This document shows positions 16,898 to 26,155 of a stretch of 64,000 nt of DNA, one piece after another (the first letter of the stretch is position 1; each line of letters opens with the position of its first letter). The position numbers and the translations under genes are program-made. Source of the stretch: Helicobacter turcicus. GTDB lineage: Bacteria; Campylobacterota; Campylobacteria; Campylobacterales; Helicobacteraceae. The stretch lies in NCBI RefSeq assembly GCF_019711685.1, contig NZ_JAIGYQ010000006.1:62001-126000 (forward strand), written 5' to 3'. The notes under the pieces were generated by a model. The model ran no database searches, was not told where the DNA came from, and saw only the letters and a program-made list of their open reading frames with translations.

Positions 16898-18616
16898 TTG
16901 GATTTAAAAGCGCTTTTTGAACAAATTAGAAACCTTTACAAAAAACTAAACAAAAAGCAAAAAATCGTTATTTTAGCGACGATTGTTGTTGTTGTGGGAT
17001 TTATCTCTGCACTTATTGTGTGGAATTCTACTAATAACAAAGCTGGAATCCTATATCCGGGGTATGCAGTTTTATTTGAAGGTGTTAGCCCAGAAGATGG
17101 TGCCCTTATTATCCAGCAACTCCAACAAGACAAGATTCCTTATAGAATCCCAAAGGATAATACGATTCTAATCCCTCAAGAATTTGTTTATGAAGAGCGA
17201 ATGAAACTTGCAAGCAATGGAATCCCAAAAAGTAGCAAAATTGGTTTTGAGATTTTTGACACTAAGGATTTTGGAGCGACAGACTTTGACCAACGTATTA
17301 AATATTTGCGCGCAATTGAAGGTGAGTTAGCACGTACAATTGAAAGCCTTGCACCTATTGCAAAGGCAACCGTGCATTTAGCACAGCCTGAAAAAACCGT
17401 GTTTGTAAGTGAGCAAACCCCGCCAACTGCTTCTGTTGTGCTTGTCTTTAAGCCAGCACAAACCCTCACACCAAAGCAAATTTCAGGAATTAAAAATATT
17501 GTCTCCTCTGCTGTGCCAAACTTAACAATTCAAAATGTGGAAGTTGTCAATGAAAAAGGCGAACCTTTAAGTGAGCTTGATGAGCTCGGAGGTGCGAGAG
17601 AGTTAGCTGTGGCACAATTACGTTACAAGACAGATTTTGAACACTCCTTAGAAGAAAAAATCGTTAATATCCTATCTCCTATTGCAGGAGGCAGAGAAGG
17701 CGTCGTAGCAAAGGTTACTGCAGAATTTGATTTTGCGCAAAAAGAAAGCACTCAAGAATATTATGACCCTAATAATGTCGTGCGTAGCATTCAAGATTTA
17801 GAAGAGAGACGTGAGGGATTCCGCCCTAAAGAAATCGGCGGTGTTCCGGGAGTTGTAAGCAATATTGGACCTGTGCAAGGACTAGAGGATAATGATACAA
17901 AAGAAAAATACGAAAAGACACAAAACACTACGAATTTTGAGATTAGCAAAACCATTTCAAATATCAAAGGTGAGTTTGCTACAATCCGCAGATTGTCCGC
18001 TGCTGTTGTTGTAGATGGTCGCTATGAAAGAGAGCTTAATGAAGAAGGTGTAGAACAACTTAAATACATTGCTTTAACCGAAGATGATATGGCAAAAATC
18101 TCTGCTCTTGTGCGTCAAGCGATTGGCTATACCGAGCAAAGAGGCGATGAAGTCTCTGTTAGCAACTTCCAACTAAATGGGCAACTCTCTGGCTTTAAAG
18201 CACGTACGCCACTAGAACGTTTCTTAGAGGCTTCTGCTAACCTCTTAGCTCCATTTATGCCACTTCTTAAATACGCACTTGTAGGTCTTATCTTATTCTT
18301 CTTCTATAAGAAAGTTATCGTGCCATTTAGTGAGCGTATGCTTGAAGCAAGGGCTAGCGAAGAAGAAGAGTTAGAATCACTCATTAAAATTGATGAAGAT
18401 GAAGAAGAAAATAGCGACCGCTTAAATGAAATGCGTCGCAGAATAGAAGATCAACTTGGATTTGGCAGTGGCGCAAATGAAGATGAAATTAAGTATAATG
18501 TGCTGCTAGAAAAAATCAAAGAACTTACAATGGAAAAACCAGCTGAACTTGCAAACCTATTCCAAACTCTAGTGCATGATGAATTAGGACTTGACAATAT
18601 AGGAGGAAAACGCTAA
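16898..18616 (+). CDS. fliF: Flagellar MS-ring protein FliF
   Basis: FliF builds the membrane MS ring on which the flagellar rotor and export gate assemble. The 572-residue protein has two membrane spans (about 23-43 and 453-473), the PGYAVLFEGVSPEDGALI region, the ring-building motif segment TVHLAQPEKTVFV and a charged cytoplasmic C-terminus that binds FliG. It starts with TTG preceded by TAGGA, and its stop overlaps the fliG ATG (TAATG). It opens a fliF-fliG-fliH-dxs run, an order also found in H. pylori as I recall. Confidence 0.97.
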   Translation: MDLKALFEQIRNLYKKLNKKQKIVILATIVVVVGFISALIVWNSTNNKAGILYPGYAVLFEGVSPEDGALIIQQLQQDKIPYRIPKDNTILIPQEFVYEERMKLASNGIPKSSKIGFEIFDTKDFGATDFDQRIKYLRAIEGELARTIESLAPIAKATVHLAQPEKTVFVSEQTPPTASVVLVFKPAQTLTPKQISGIKNIVSSAVPNLTIQNVEVVNEKGEPLSELDELGGARELAVAQLRYKTDFEHSLEEKIVNILSPIAGGREGVVAKVTAEFDFAQKESTQEYYDPNNVVRSIQDLEERREGFRPKEIGGVPGVVSNIGPVQGLEDNDTKEKYEKTQNTTNFEISKTISNIKGEFATIRRLSAAVVVDGRYERELNEEGVEQLKYIALTEDDMAKISALVRQAIGYTEQRGDEVSVSNFQLNGQLSGFKARTPLERFLEASANLLAPFMPLLKYALVGLILFFFYKKVIVPFSERMLEARASEEEELESLIKIDEDEEENSDRLNEMRRRIEDQLGFGSGANEDEIKYNVLLEKIKELTMEKPAELANLFQTLVHDELGLDNIGGKR

Positions 18617-19650
18617 TGCCTTCCATCTCATTAAGCCCACGCCAACAATCCCAATACGATGAACTCTCAATGGCAGAAAAAATTGCCATTTTGCTTGTCC
18701 AACTAGGCGATGAACTTACAGGAGAGATTTTTTCACATTTAGATTTAGATTCCATTACAGAAATCTCTAAATACATTGCCCAAAATTCTGGAGTTGATAA
18801 GGTTATTGCTGCGGCAATTTTAGAAGAATTTTACGCCATTTTTCAATCCAACCAATACATCTCCACAGGTGGCTTTGAATATGCTAAAGAGTTACTATAC
18901 CGCACACTTGGACCAGAAGCAGCAAAAAAGGTTTTAGACAAACTTGCAAAATCTATGCAATCTTCTCAAAATTTTGCCTATCTCTCACGTGTGCGCCCAC
19001 AACAACTTTCAGATTTTATTATCCATGAGCACCCACAGACAATCGCTCTAATCCTAGCGCATATGGACCCTACTAATGCAGCTGAAACATTAAATTTCTT
19101 CTCCGATGACTTGCGTGCGGAAATTGCAATTCGTATGGCAAACCTAGGGGATATTTCGCCAAATGTTGTTAAACGTGTCTCCACTGTGTTAGAAAATAAG
19201 CTAGAATCGCTAACAAGCTACAAAGTTGAAGTAGGTGGAATCCGTGCTGTTGCGGAAGTCTTTAATAGATTAGGACAAAAAGCTGCTAAAGCAACCATTG
19301 CCTACATTGAACAAATTGATGACCAACTTGCTGTTGCAATCAAAGAAATGATGTTTACCTTTGAAGATATTGAAAAACTTGATAATAATGCAATTAGAGA
19401 AATTTTAAAAATTATTGATAAAAAAGATTTGATTTTAGCACTAAAAGCATCTCCAGAAGAATTAAAACAAAAATTTATGTCCAATATGTCCCAAAGAGCA
19501 AGTGAACAATTCTTAGAAGAAATGCAATTCTTAGGTGCAGTAAAAGTAAAAGATGTTGAAGCTGCGCAACGTAGAATCGTAGAAACCGTCCAATCACTCT
19601 CTGAACAAGGCATTATCCAAATTGGCGAACAAGAGGATACCATTGAATAA
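18616..19650 (+). CDS. fliG: Flagellar motor switch protein FliG
   Basis: FliG links the MS ring to the C ring and carries the torque-generating surface that meets MotA. The 344-residue protein shows the three-domain pattern: MAEKIAILLVQLGDE at the N-terminus, the middle EHPQTIALILAHM signature and the C-terminal MFTFEDIEKLDN segment with the charged residues that interact with the stator. Length is as in E. coli and H. pylori. It overlaps fliF by one base and fliH by eight. Confidence 0.97.
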   Translation: MPSISLSPRQQSQYDELSMAEKIAILLVQLGDELTGEIFSHLDLDSITEISKYIAQNSGVDKVIAAAILEEFYAIFQSNQYISTGGFEYAKELLYRTLGPEAAKKVLDKLAKSMQSSQNFAYLSRVRPQQLSDFIIHEHPQTIALILAHMDPTNAAETLNFFSDDLRAEIAIRMANLGDISPNVVKRVSTVLENKLESLTSYKVEVGGIRAVAEVFNRLGQKAAKATIAYIEQIDDQLAVAIKEMMFTFEDIEKLDNNAIREILKIIDKKDLILALKASPEELKQKFMSNMSQRASEQFLEEMQFLGAVKVKDVEAAQRRIVETVQSLSEQGIIQIGEQEDTIE

Positions 19651-20479
19651 CATTAGCGAACACGAAAATATCATCACAGAACAGCACAAAGATCGGCATG
19701 ATATTAAAAAATACAATTTTCGTAATATGGAAATTGCTCCAAAAGTAGAATCCCAAAACATAGAATCTAACACACAAGAAGAAGTAGCACCACAACAACA
19801 GCCCACAATGCAGATTGTAGAAGCACCAAAACCTAGCGAACCAAGCATTGATGCTCCTGCTCTTAAACTTTTTGAAGCGGAAGTTGTTGATAAAATCTTA
19901 CAAAAAAGTGATGTGCTTGCAGAATCCCTACAAAGACTCCAAGAGCAGTTTGATAAGCAAGAACGTGAGATTGACCAAAAAGTTTCTCAAGCAAAAGCTG
20001 AAGCCAAAGAACAGGGCTATAATGAGGGTTATCAACAAGCAAAGCAAGAGCTTGAAGCACAAATTAGTAGCCAAAAAGAACTTTATGCGCTAAGTATCCA
20101 GCGCATTGACACAAATATTTTGGAATCCAAAAATCACATTTTGAATCTAGAAAAAGAATTAAGTTCCATTGCATTAGATATTGCAAAAGAGGTAATTACA
20201 GCCGAAATTAACTCTAATAGTGCCAAAATCGCCTCAGCTCTTGCAAGAACACTATTGCAAGACATTGCACAAAACGCACAAGTCACCCTTAAAGTTTTTC
20301 CGGGCGACTTAGAAGAGCTTAAAGAGGCATTAAAAGATTTAAATAATGTTACGCTTGAAGCCGACCAAGCCATTGCTAAGGGTGGCGTTGTGATTTTAAG
20401 CAATGAAGGCAATATTGATGGTAATATCTTTTTGCGTTTTGAAACCTTGAAAAAATCCATTTTAGAGAACAAAGCCTAA
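19643..20479 (+). CDS. fliH: Flagellar assembly protein FliH
   Basis: FliH is the regulator and stator-like peripheral stalk of the flagellar export ATPase FliI. The 278-residue protein has a low-complexity Gln/Glu-rich N-terminus, a long helical region with an AKAEAKEQGYNEGYQQAKQE repeat zone of the kind that contains GxxxG-like helix packing in FliH, and a C-terminal V-ATPase E-subunit-like domain. The TTG at 19643 is preferred over an in-frame TTG seven codons upstream, because AAGAGG lies at a proper distance. It overlaps fliG and touches the dxs ATG. Confidence 0.9.
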   Translation: MNNISEHENIITEQHKDRHDIKKYNFRNMEIAPKVESQNIESNTQEEVAPQQQPTMQIVEAPKPSEPSIDAPALKLFEAEVVDKILQKSDVLAESLQRLQEQFDKQEREIDQKVSQAKAEAKEQGYNEGYQQAKQELEAQISSQKELYALSIQRIDTNILESKNHILNLEKELSSIALDIAKEVITAEINSNSAKIASALARTLLQDIAQNAQVTLKVFPGDLEELKEALKDLNNVTLEADQAIAKGGVVILSNEGNIDGNIFLRFETLKKSILENKA

Positions 20480-22341
20480 TGCCACTTGATTCAAAATATC
20501 TAGAAATTCTACGCAAAAATGAACTTAGTGAAGAAGATTTTATTGCTTTAAACACACTTGCGCAACTTGTGCGTAAAAGAATCCTAGAAGTTGTCTCTAA
20601 AAATGGCGGACACCTTAGCTCAACACTTGGCGCAGTAGAACTTATCATCGGAATGCACTACGTATTTGATAATCCAAACGACCCTTTTATCTTTGATGTA
20701 AGCCACCAAGCTTATGCACATAAGCTTTTAACGGGACGTTGGGATTCCTTTGAGACCTTACGACAAAGTGATGGAATTAGTGGTTTTACAAAACCTAGTG
20801 AGAGTGTGCAAGATTATTTTGTTGCTGGACACAGCTCTACTTCTATCTCTCTAGGTGTAGGGGCTGCAAAAGCATTTAATCTAAAAGGGAGCAGACAAAT
20901 TCCAGTGGCACTCATCGGTGATGGTGCAATGAGTGCTGGGCTCGCTTATGAAGCACTTAATGAGCTAGGTGATCGTAAGTATCCTATGGTGATTATCCTA
21001 AATGATAATGAAATGAGTATTGCAGAACCTATTGGTGCAATTAGTAAATATCTCTCCCAAATTATTGCTGGAAAATTTGTGCAAAGGATTAAAAACAGAA
21101 TCGGACATGCAATCAACAAAATGCCAAACGCTACCTACATTGCTAAACGTTTTGAAGAATCCCTAAAACTCATCACACCCGGAATCCTTTTTGAAGAACT
21201 TGGGCTAGAATATATTGGACCCATTGATGGACATAATCTAAAAGAAATCATAAACACTCTAACTCTTGCTAAAAACACTAGAAAACCAATCGTTGTGCAT
21301 GCGCAAACACTAAAGGGTAAAGGCTACTCCCCAGCAGAAGGGAATTTGGAGCAGTGGCATGGGGTTAGCCCATTTGATCCTATAAAAGGTGAGATACTTT
21401 CAAAAAGTAGCGTAAAATCCCCTACTTCTGTATTCGCAGAATCCTTATTAGAATTTGCAAAATCTGATTCTACCATTGTGGGCATCACAGCAGCAATGCC
21501 TAGTGGCACGGGACTAGATAAACTCATTAAAGCTTACCCAAAACGCTTTTGGGATGTTGCCATTGCCGAACAACATGCCACCACACAAGCAAGCTCTTTA
21601 GCAAAAGAGGGTTTTAAGCCGTTTGTGGCAATTTACTCCACATTTTTACAACGCGCATTTGATCAGTTAATCCACGATGTAGGCATTATGAAAACGCCTG
21701 TGAAATTTGCTATTGACCGCGCTGGAATCGTGGGGGAAGATGGTGAAACACATCAAGGCGTTTTTGATATAGCATATTTAAACATGATTCCAAACTTCAC
21801 CATCTTTGCACCACGTGATCTTGCTACACTCACTCTAGCTGTTGAATTTGCTAAAGACTTTACACAAGGTCCATGTGCTTTTCGCTATCCAAGAAAGGCT
21901 TTTTTGCTAAGCGAAGAGATTTTTAGTCCAACACCTTTTAACTATGGAAAGCTAGAGATTTTAAAAAAGACAGAAAGTGGAATCTTATTGCTAGGCTATG
22001 GCAATGGTGTTGGACGTGCGTATAAATGCTTACTAGATCTAAAAAATCAAGGAATTGATGTAGCCTTAGTGGATTTGCGTTTTGTAAAACCCCTTGATAC
22101 AAATGCTTTGGTAGAACTTGCTAAATCTCACAAACAATGGTTTATTTTTAGCGATAGCGCAAAAATAGGTGGTGTAGGACAAATCTTAAGCGCATTTGCA
22201 CAGGACTTCGTCTTGAATATTAAAATCCATTCTTTAGAGTTTGAAGATGCCTTTATTCCACATGGAAAAGTTGAAGAAATTGAGGCAAAACTTGGGCTTG
22301 ATACACAAAATCTTGTAGCAAAAATTACAAGATACATTTAA
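20479..22341 (+). CDS. dxs: 1-deoxy-D-xylulose-5-phosphate synthase
   Basis: Dxs condenses pyruvate and glyceraldehyde 3-phosphate, the first step of the MEP isoprenoid pathway, using thiamine diphosphate. The 620-residue protein has GGHLSSTLGAVEL, the ThDP motif GDGAMSAGLAYEALN with its downstream NDN, and transketolase-type signatures VAIAEQHATTQASSLA and DRAGIVGEDGETHQG. The start codon overlaps the fliH stop by one base, so an isoprenoid gene is carried in a flagellar transcript; this arrangement is known in H. pylori. Confidence 0.97.
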   Translation: MPLDSKYLEILRKNELSEEDFIALNTLAQLVRKRILEVVSKNGGHLSSTLGAVELIIGMHYVFDNPNDPFIFDVSHQAYAHKLLTGRWDSFETLRQSDGISGFTKPSESVQDYFVAGHSSTSISLGVGAAKAFNLKGSRQIPVALIGDGAMSAGLAYEALNELGDRKYPMVIILNDNEMSIAEPIGAISKYLSQIIAGKFVQRIKNRIGHAINKMPNATYIAKRFEESLKLITPGILFEELGLEYIGPIDGHNLKEIINTLTLAKNTRKPIVVHAQTLKGKGYSPAEGNLEQWHGVSPFDPIKGEILSKSSVKSPTSVFAESLLEFAKSDSTIVGITAAMPSGTGLDKLIKAYPKRFWDVAIAEQHATTQASSLAKEGFKPFVAIYSTFLQRAFDQLIHDVGIMKTPVKFAIDRAGIVGEDGETHQGVFDIAYLNMIPNFTIFAPRDLATLTLAVEFAKDFTQGPCAFRYPRKAFLLSEEIFSPTPFNYGKLEILKKTESGILLLGYGNGVGRAYKCLLDLKNQGIDVALVDLRFVKPLDTNALVELAKSHKQWFIFSDSAKIGGVGQILSAFAQDFVLNIKIHSLEFEDAFIPHGKVEEIEAKLGLDTQNLVAKITRYI

Positions 22342-22351
22342 AAGGTTTATA

Positions 22352-23077
22352 ATGTTAAAAATAGCAATTTTAGGGATTTTATTCTTTTTTAATGCTCATC
22401 TCTATGCGCTAGATTCCACAGATTCTACAAATTTACTTAGAGATTTTGAGCAAGAATACAGCATTCAAGAACCAAACGACCCCTTATATGATTACAACCA
22501 CTTTATGCACACTCTAAATTGGGGGTTTTATGATTATGCCTTGAATCCCTTGCTAAACACCTATAACAAAGCCATTCCACTAGGCTATCGACTTGGAATC
22601 TATAATTTCTTTGACAATCTTACCTCTCCATTACGTTTTTTAGCACACTTGTTTGCCTTTGAACCCAAAAGGGCGATAGACGAGCTAGGGCGATTTATGC
22701 TAAATTCCTCTGTTGGAATCCTAGGACTCTTTGATGTAGCATCACAAAATCAACTCTATACTTATAAGATTGATTTTGGAATCACTTTTGGGAAATGGGG
22801 AATAGGCAGTGGTGCTTATCTTGCACTGCCTATTTTGGGACCCAGTAGTGTGCGTGATACAATTGCTCTGCCCTTAAATGCTTTAGCAAATCCCACGACT
22901 TATCTCAATCCAACTAGCCTTAGCTTAGCTAGCTCTGCATTAAAGGAATTTAACTACATTGCTTATAACAAAGATACCATAGACACCTTACGCAAAGATG
23001 CTTTGGGTGATGACTATATTCTTCTTCGCAATGCTTATTTACAACACCGCGACGAACTCATTAAAGGAAATTTATGA
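22352..23077 (+). CDS. mlaA: MlaA/VacJ-family outer-membrane lipid-asymmetry protein
   Basis: MlaA removes mislocalised phospholipids from the outer leaflet of the outer membrane. The 241-residue protein has an N-terminal signal sequence (about 1-19) but no cysteine lipobox, so it is exported without a lipid anchor. Family motifs are visible: NDPLYDYNHFMHTLNW, FFDNLTSPLRF, GRFMLNSSVGILGLFDVA and FGKWGIGSGAYLALPILGPS. It overlaps mlaC by four bases. Together with mlaC and the following RND exporter it makes a three-gene unit like Cj1371-Cj1373 in Campylobacter jejuni. Confidence 0.93.
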   Translation: MLKIAILGILFFFNAHLYALDSTDSTNLLRDFEQEYSIQEPNDPLYDYNHFMHTLNWGFYDYALNPLLNTYNKAIPLGYRLGIYNFFDNLTSPLRFLAHLFAFEPKRAIDELGRFMLNSSVGILGLFDVASQNQLYTYKIDFGITFGKWGIGSGAYLALPILGPSSVRDTIALPLNALANPTTYLNPTSLSLASSALKEFNYIAYNKDTIDTLRKDALGDDYILLRNAYLQHRDELIKGNL

Positions 23078-23694
23078 AAACTTTAACAACACTTCTATTG
23101 ACTTTTATTTTATCGGCTGCCTTTGCTTTTAGCATAGAATTTGACAAGATTGACAGCACTATGCAAACAAACATTGACGCAACTTTGCGTATTTTACAAG
23201 AACTCCCAAAAACAACACAAAATGTCCCACAAGATGAAGCAAGTATTCAACGCGCAGCAAATCAAATCTTTATACTTTTTGACCCAATATTTGATTATAC
23301 GCTAATGAGCCAACTTGCACTCTCTCAACACTACAAAACCCTTACAAAAGAACAGCTAAAAGCTTTCAATGCAAGTTTTGAACGGAATCTTAAAAGAAAC
23401 TTTACAGATAAACTCAAACTTTATAAAGATGAAAAAATGGAGGTTATTGGGGGTGATAAACCAAAAAGTAATCGCTACAACCTAAAAACTTCTCTTATTT
23501 TAAATGGCAAAGTTAATTACATTACTTTCAAATTCTACGACAATAAAAAGGACTGGAAAATTTATGATGTAGATGTCCTAGGAGTTAGCATAATCCAAAC
23601 TTACCGCTCACAAATTAGTGATATTCTAGCAAAATCCGATTTCAACGCATTGCTAGATAGCCTACAAAACGAAATCTCTTTTGAATCAAACTAA
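23074..23694 (+). CDS. mlaC: MlaC-family periplasmic phospholipid carrier
   Basis: MlaC (Ttg2D family) shuttles phospholipids across the periplasm. The 206-residue protein has a signal peptide (about 1-18, LSAAFAFS) and the family pattern FDPIFDYTLMSQLAL, LTKEQLKAFNASFERNL and DWKIYDVDVLGVSIIQTYRSQ. It overlaps mlaA by four bases and the RND gene by 14. No MlaF, MlaE or MlaD genes lie next to it, so its inner-membrane partner may be the RND protein encoded directly downstream. Confidence 0.92.
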   Translation: MKTLTTLLLTFILSAAFAFSIEFDKIDSTMQTNIDATLRILQELPKTTQNVPQDEASIQRAANQIFILFDPIFDYTLMSQLALSQHYKTLTKEQLKAFNASFERNLKRNFTDKLKLYKDEKMEVIGGDKPKSNRYNLKTSLILNGKVNYITFKFYDNKKDWKIYDVDVLGVSIIQTYRSQISDILAKSDFNALLDSLQNEISFESN

Positions 23695-26155
23695 CACATT
23701 TAAAATTCAAGAATTTCTAGTGCGCACTTTTTCAAGCTCTTTTGCATACTTTTACAAAGAAATCTTACATGTCCCAAAGCGCACCCTTGCTATCTGTGCA
23801 ATCTTCTTTTTTATTTTTGGATTCTTTGCACTAAGACTCTCAATTGATGCAAGCTCTGATAGCTTAATCTTAGAGAATGACAAAGATTTTAAAACCTACG
23901 AATCCCTTTTAAAAAATTATTCCACCAAAGATTTTTTAATCTTAGCTTACAGCCCAGAAAACGGCGATGTATTCTCACCTAACTCGCTTAAAACTCTAAA
24001 AGAACTAAGCGCAGATTTAAGCGCGATTCCACAAGTTGAAAGTGTTCTAAGCATTCTAAATGCACCCTTGCTTAAGAGCACGCCAAATTTAGACTTACAA
24101 GAAACACTAAAACTAAACCCAACACTACTCTCCAAAGAGGTAGATAAGGAGTTAGCTAAAAAAGAGATTCTAAATCACCCCTTTTTTGTGCAGAATCTAA
24201 TTTCAAAAGATGCGAAAACCATGGGAATTGTAATTAACTTGCGAAGCTCCCCGTATCTAGAAGAACTAAAAACTCTAAAAAACACCACAAATGCTAAACT
24301 TGAAAAAGAAAAACTTCAGCAACTTATCACATTAGAAAAGAAAAAACTCCAAACCCAAAACGATTCCACAATTAGAGAATTAAAAGCATTACAAAACAAA
24401 TATAAAGGACTAGAAATTGGTGGAATCACTCTAATTGCTAGCGATATGATTGCTTATGTGAAATCTGACCTCATCACTTATGGTGCTACACTTAGCGTGA
24501 TTTTAGCTTTAATGCTTTGGGTGTTTTTTAGAAGCTGGCTCTTTGTCGCACTCACGCTTGGAATTTGTTTTTTTACCCTTGTTGTTAGCAGTGGAATTTT
24601 CGCCACACTAGGCTATCAAATTACCATTGTATCTTCAAACTATGTCTCCTTGCTACTTATTATCAATGTCTCTTTGGTAGTGCATTTGATCGTAACATAT
24701 TTAGAATTCTATGAAAAATTCCCAAGAGCCACACAAAAAAGCTTACTTTATGCCACACTCATTAGCAAACAAGCCCCAAGCTTCTTTGCGGTGCTTACTA
24801 CAATGATTGGCTTTTTAAGTCTTATGTATTCTAATATCCTTCCAATCATTCACTTAGGAATTGTGATGAGTCTAGGCGTAAGCGTAGCACTAATCTTTAC
24901 CTTTATGCTATTTGCTAGTATCCTAGCTCTGCTTCCAAAACCCAAAAAAGTTGCTAAACTCTCTTTAAAACAAGAATCCTTTTTACTCTTTTGTGCAAAT
25001 TTTGCTATAAAAAAACCAAAAACTATCTACACCATAGCCCTACTTTGTATTGTTTTTAGCGTGTATGGAATTGAACATCTAAAGGTTGAAAACAGCTTTG
25101 TAAATTATTTTAAAGATTCAAGTGCTATTAAACAAGGACTCTTAAAAATTGACAAAGAGCTAGGCGGAACAGTGCCTTTAGATATCCTTGTTACATTCCC
25201 AAAAAAAGATGCAAACAAGCAAAATTCCACAGATTCCTTTGAAGCAGAATTTGAGGAAGAATTTTCCACTTTGGAATCTGAAGATGTCTATTGGTTTGAT
25301 AGTCAAAAACTTCGTATTGCTAAAAATGTGCATAGCTATTTACAGACAAATCCTTATATTGGCTCAATCCTAAGCCTACATAGTCTATCAATGCTACTAG
25401 ATAATTTAGGCATTGGCGCAGATGATTTTACTATCGCCTTTTTATATAAAAATGTCTCTTTGGAATTAAAAAATCAACTTTTCACACCTTATGCAAATCC
25501 AGAAGAAAACCAACTGCGCTTTTCTTTGCGCACTTTTGATTCTAATCCAAATTTAGCACGTAATGCTTTTATCGCGCAAATCAAAGCTGATTTACAAGAG
25601 CTTTTAAAAGATGAAAATGTACGTGTAGAAGTCAATGGCGCAATGATACTCTATAACAATCTTCTTCAAAATCTCATCGCCTCACAAGTAGATACTCTAA
25701 GCTTTGTAATTGGCATTATTTTTCTAGTTTTTGTTCTCATTTTTAAAAGTCTAAAACTCGCCTTAATCGCCCTTTTTACAAACCTTATTCCACTTGGAGC
25801 AATCTTTGGAATCCTAGGGGCTACCGAGATTCCATTAGATTTAATGGGTGTTACCATTGCTGCAATTGCTCTAGGAATTGGCGTAGATGATGTGATCCAT
25901 TATATCCATCGTTTTGTTTCTGAACTTAAAAACCATTCTTTAGAGCAAGCCCTTCTAAACTCACATAAATCCATTGGTAATGCAATGTATTACACAACAC
26001 TCATTATCGTTGTTGGCTTTTGTATGATGATGACTAGTAACTTTATCCCAACAATCTATTTTGGATTCCTAACCACACTCGTAATGCTCCTAATGCTTCT
26101 AAGTGCGCTTATCTTACTTCCTGCCCTCTTGCACAGCTTTTATAAAAAAATGTAA
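23681..26155 (+). CDS. RND/MMPL-family exporter (HpnN-like), probable lipid transporter
   Basis: The 824-residue protein is a large RND permease: a membrane span at about 31-52, a periplasmic loop, a five-span block at about 260-430, a span near 448, a second periplasmic loop and a final block with GIGVDDVIHYIHRF, the acidic motif typical of MMPL/HpnN-type exporters. It sits after mlaA and mlaC with an overlapping TTG start that has no clear Shine-Dalgarno, suggesting coupled translation. Context suggests lipid movement between membranes. It converges on recJ, with 16 bases of overlap. Confidence 0.88.
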   Translation: MNQTNTFKIQEFLVRTFSSSFAYFYKEILHVPKRTLAICAIFFFIFGFFALRLSIDASSDSLILENDKDFKTYESLLKNYSTKDFLILAYSPENGDVFSPNSLKTLKELSADLSAIPQVESVLSILNAPLLKSTPNLDLQETLKLNPTLLSKEVDKELAKKEILNHPFFVQNLISKDAKTMGIVINLRSSPYLEELKTLKNTTNAKLEKEKLQQLITLEKKKLQTQNDSTIRELKALQNKYKGLEIGGITLIASDMIAYVKSDLITYGATLSVILALMLWVFFRSWLFVALTLGICFFTLVVSSGIFATLGYQITIVSSNYVSLLLIINVSLVVHLIVTYLEFYEKFPRATQKSLLYATLISKQAPSFFAVLTTMIGFLSLMYSNILPIIHLGIVMSLGVSVALIFTFMLFASILALLPKPKKVAKLSLKQESFLLFCANFAIKKPKTIYTIALLCIVFSVYGIEHLKVENSFVNYFKDSSAIKQGLLKIDKELGGTVPLDILVTFPKKDANKQNSTDSFEAEFEEEFSTLESEDVYWFDSQKLRIAKNVHSYLQTNPYIGSILSLHSLSMLLDNLGIGADDFTIAFLYKNVSLELKNQLFTPYANPEENQLRFSLRTFDSNPNLARNAFIAQIKADLQELLKDENVRVEVNGAMILYNNLLQNLIASQVDTLSFVIGIIFLVFVLIFKSLKLALIALFTNLIPLGAIFGILGATEIPLDLMGVTIAAIALGIGVDDVIHYIHRFVSELKNHSLEQALLNSHKSIGNAMYYTTLIIVVGFCMMMTSNFIPTIYFGFLTTLVMLLMLLSALILLPALLHSFYKKM

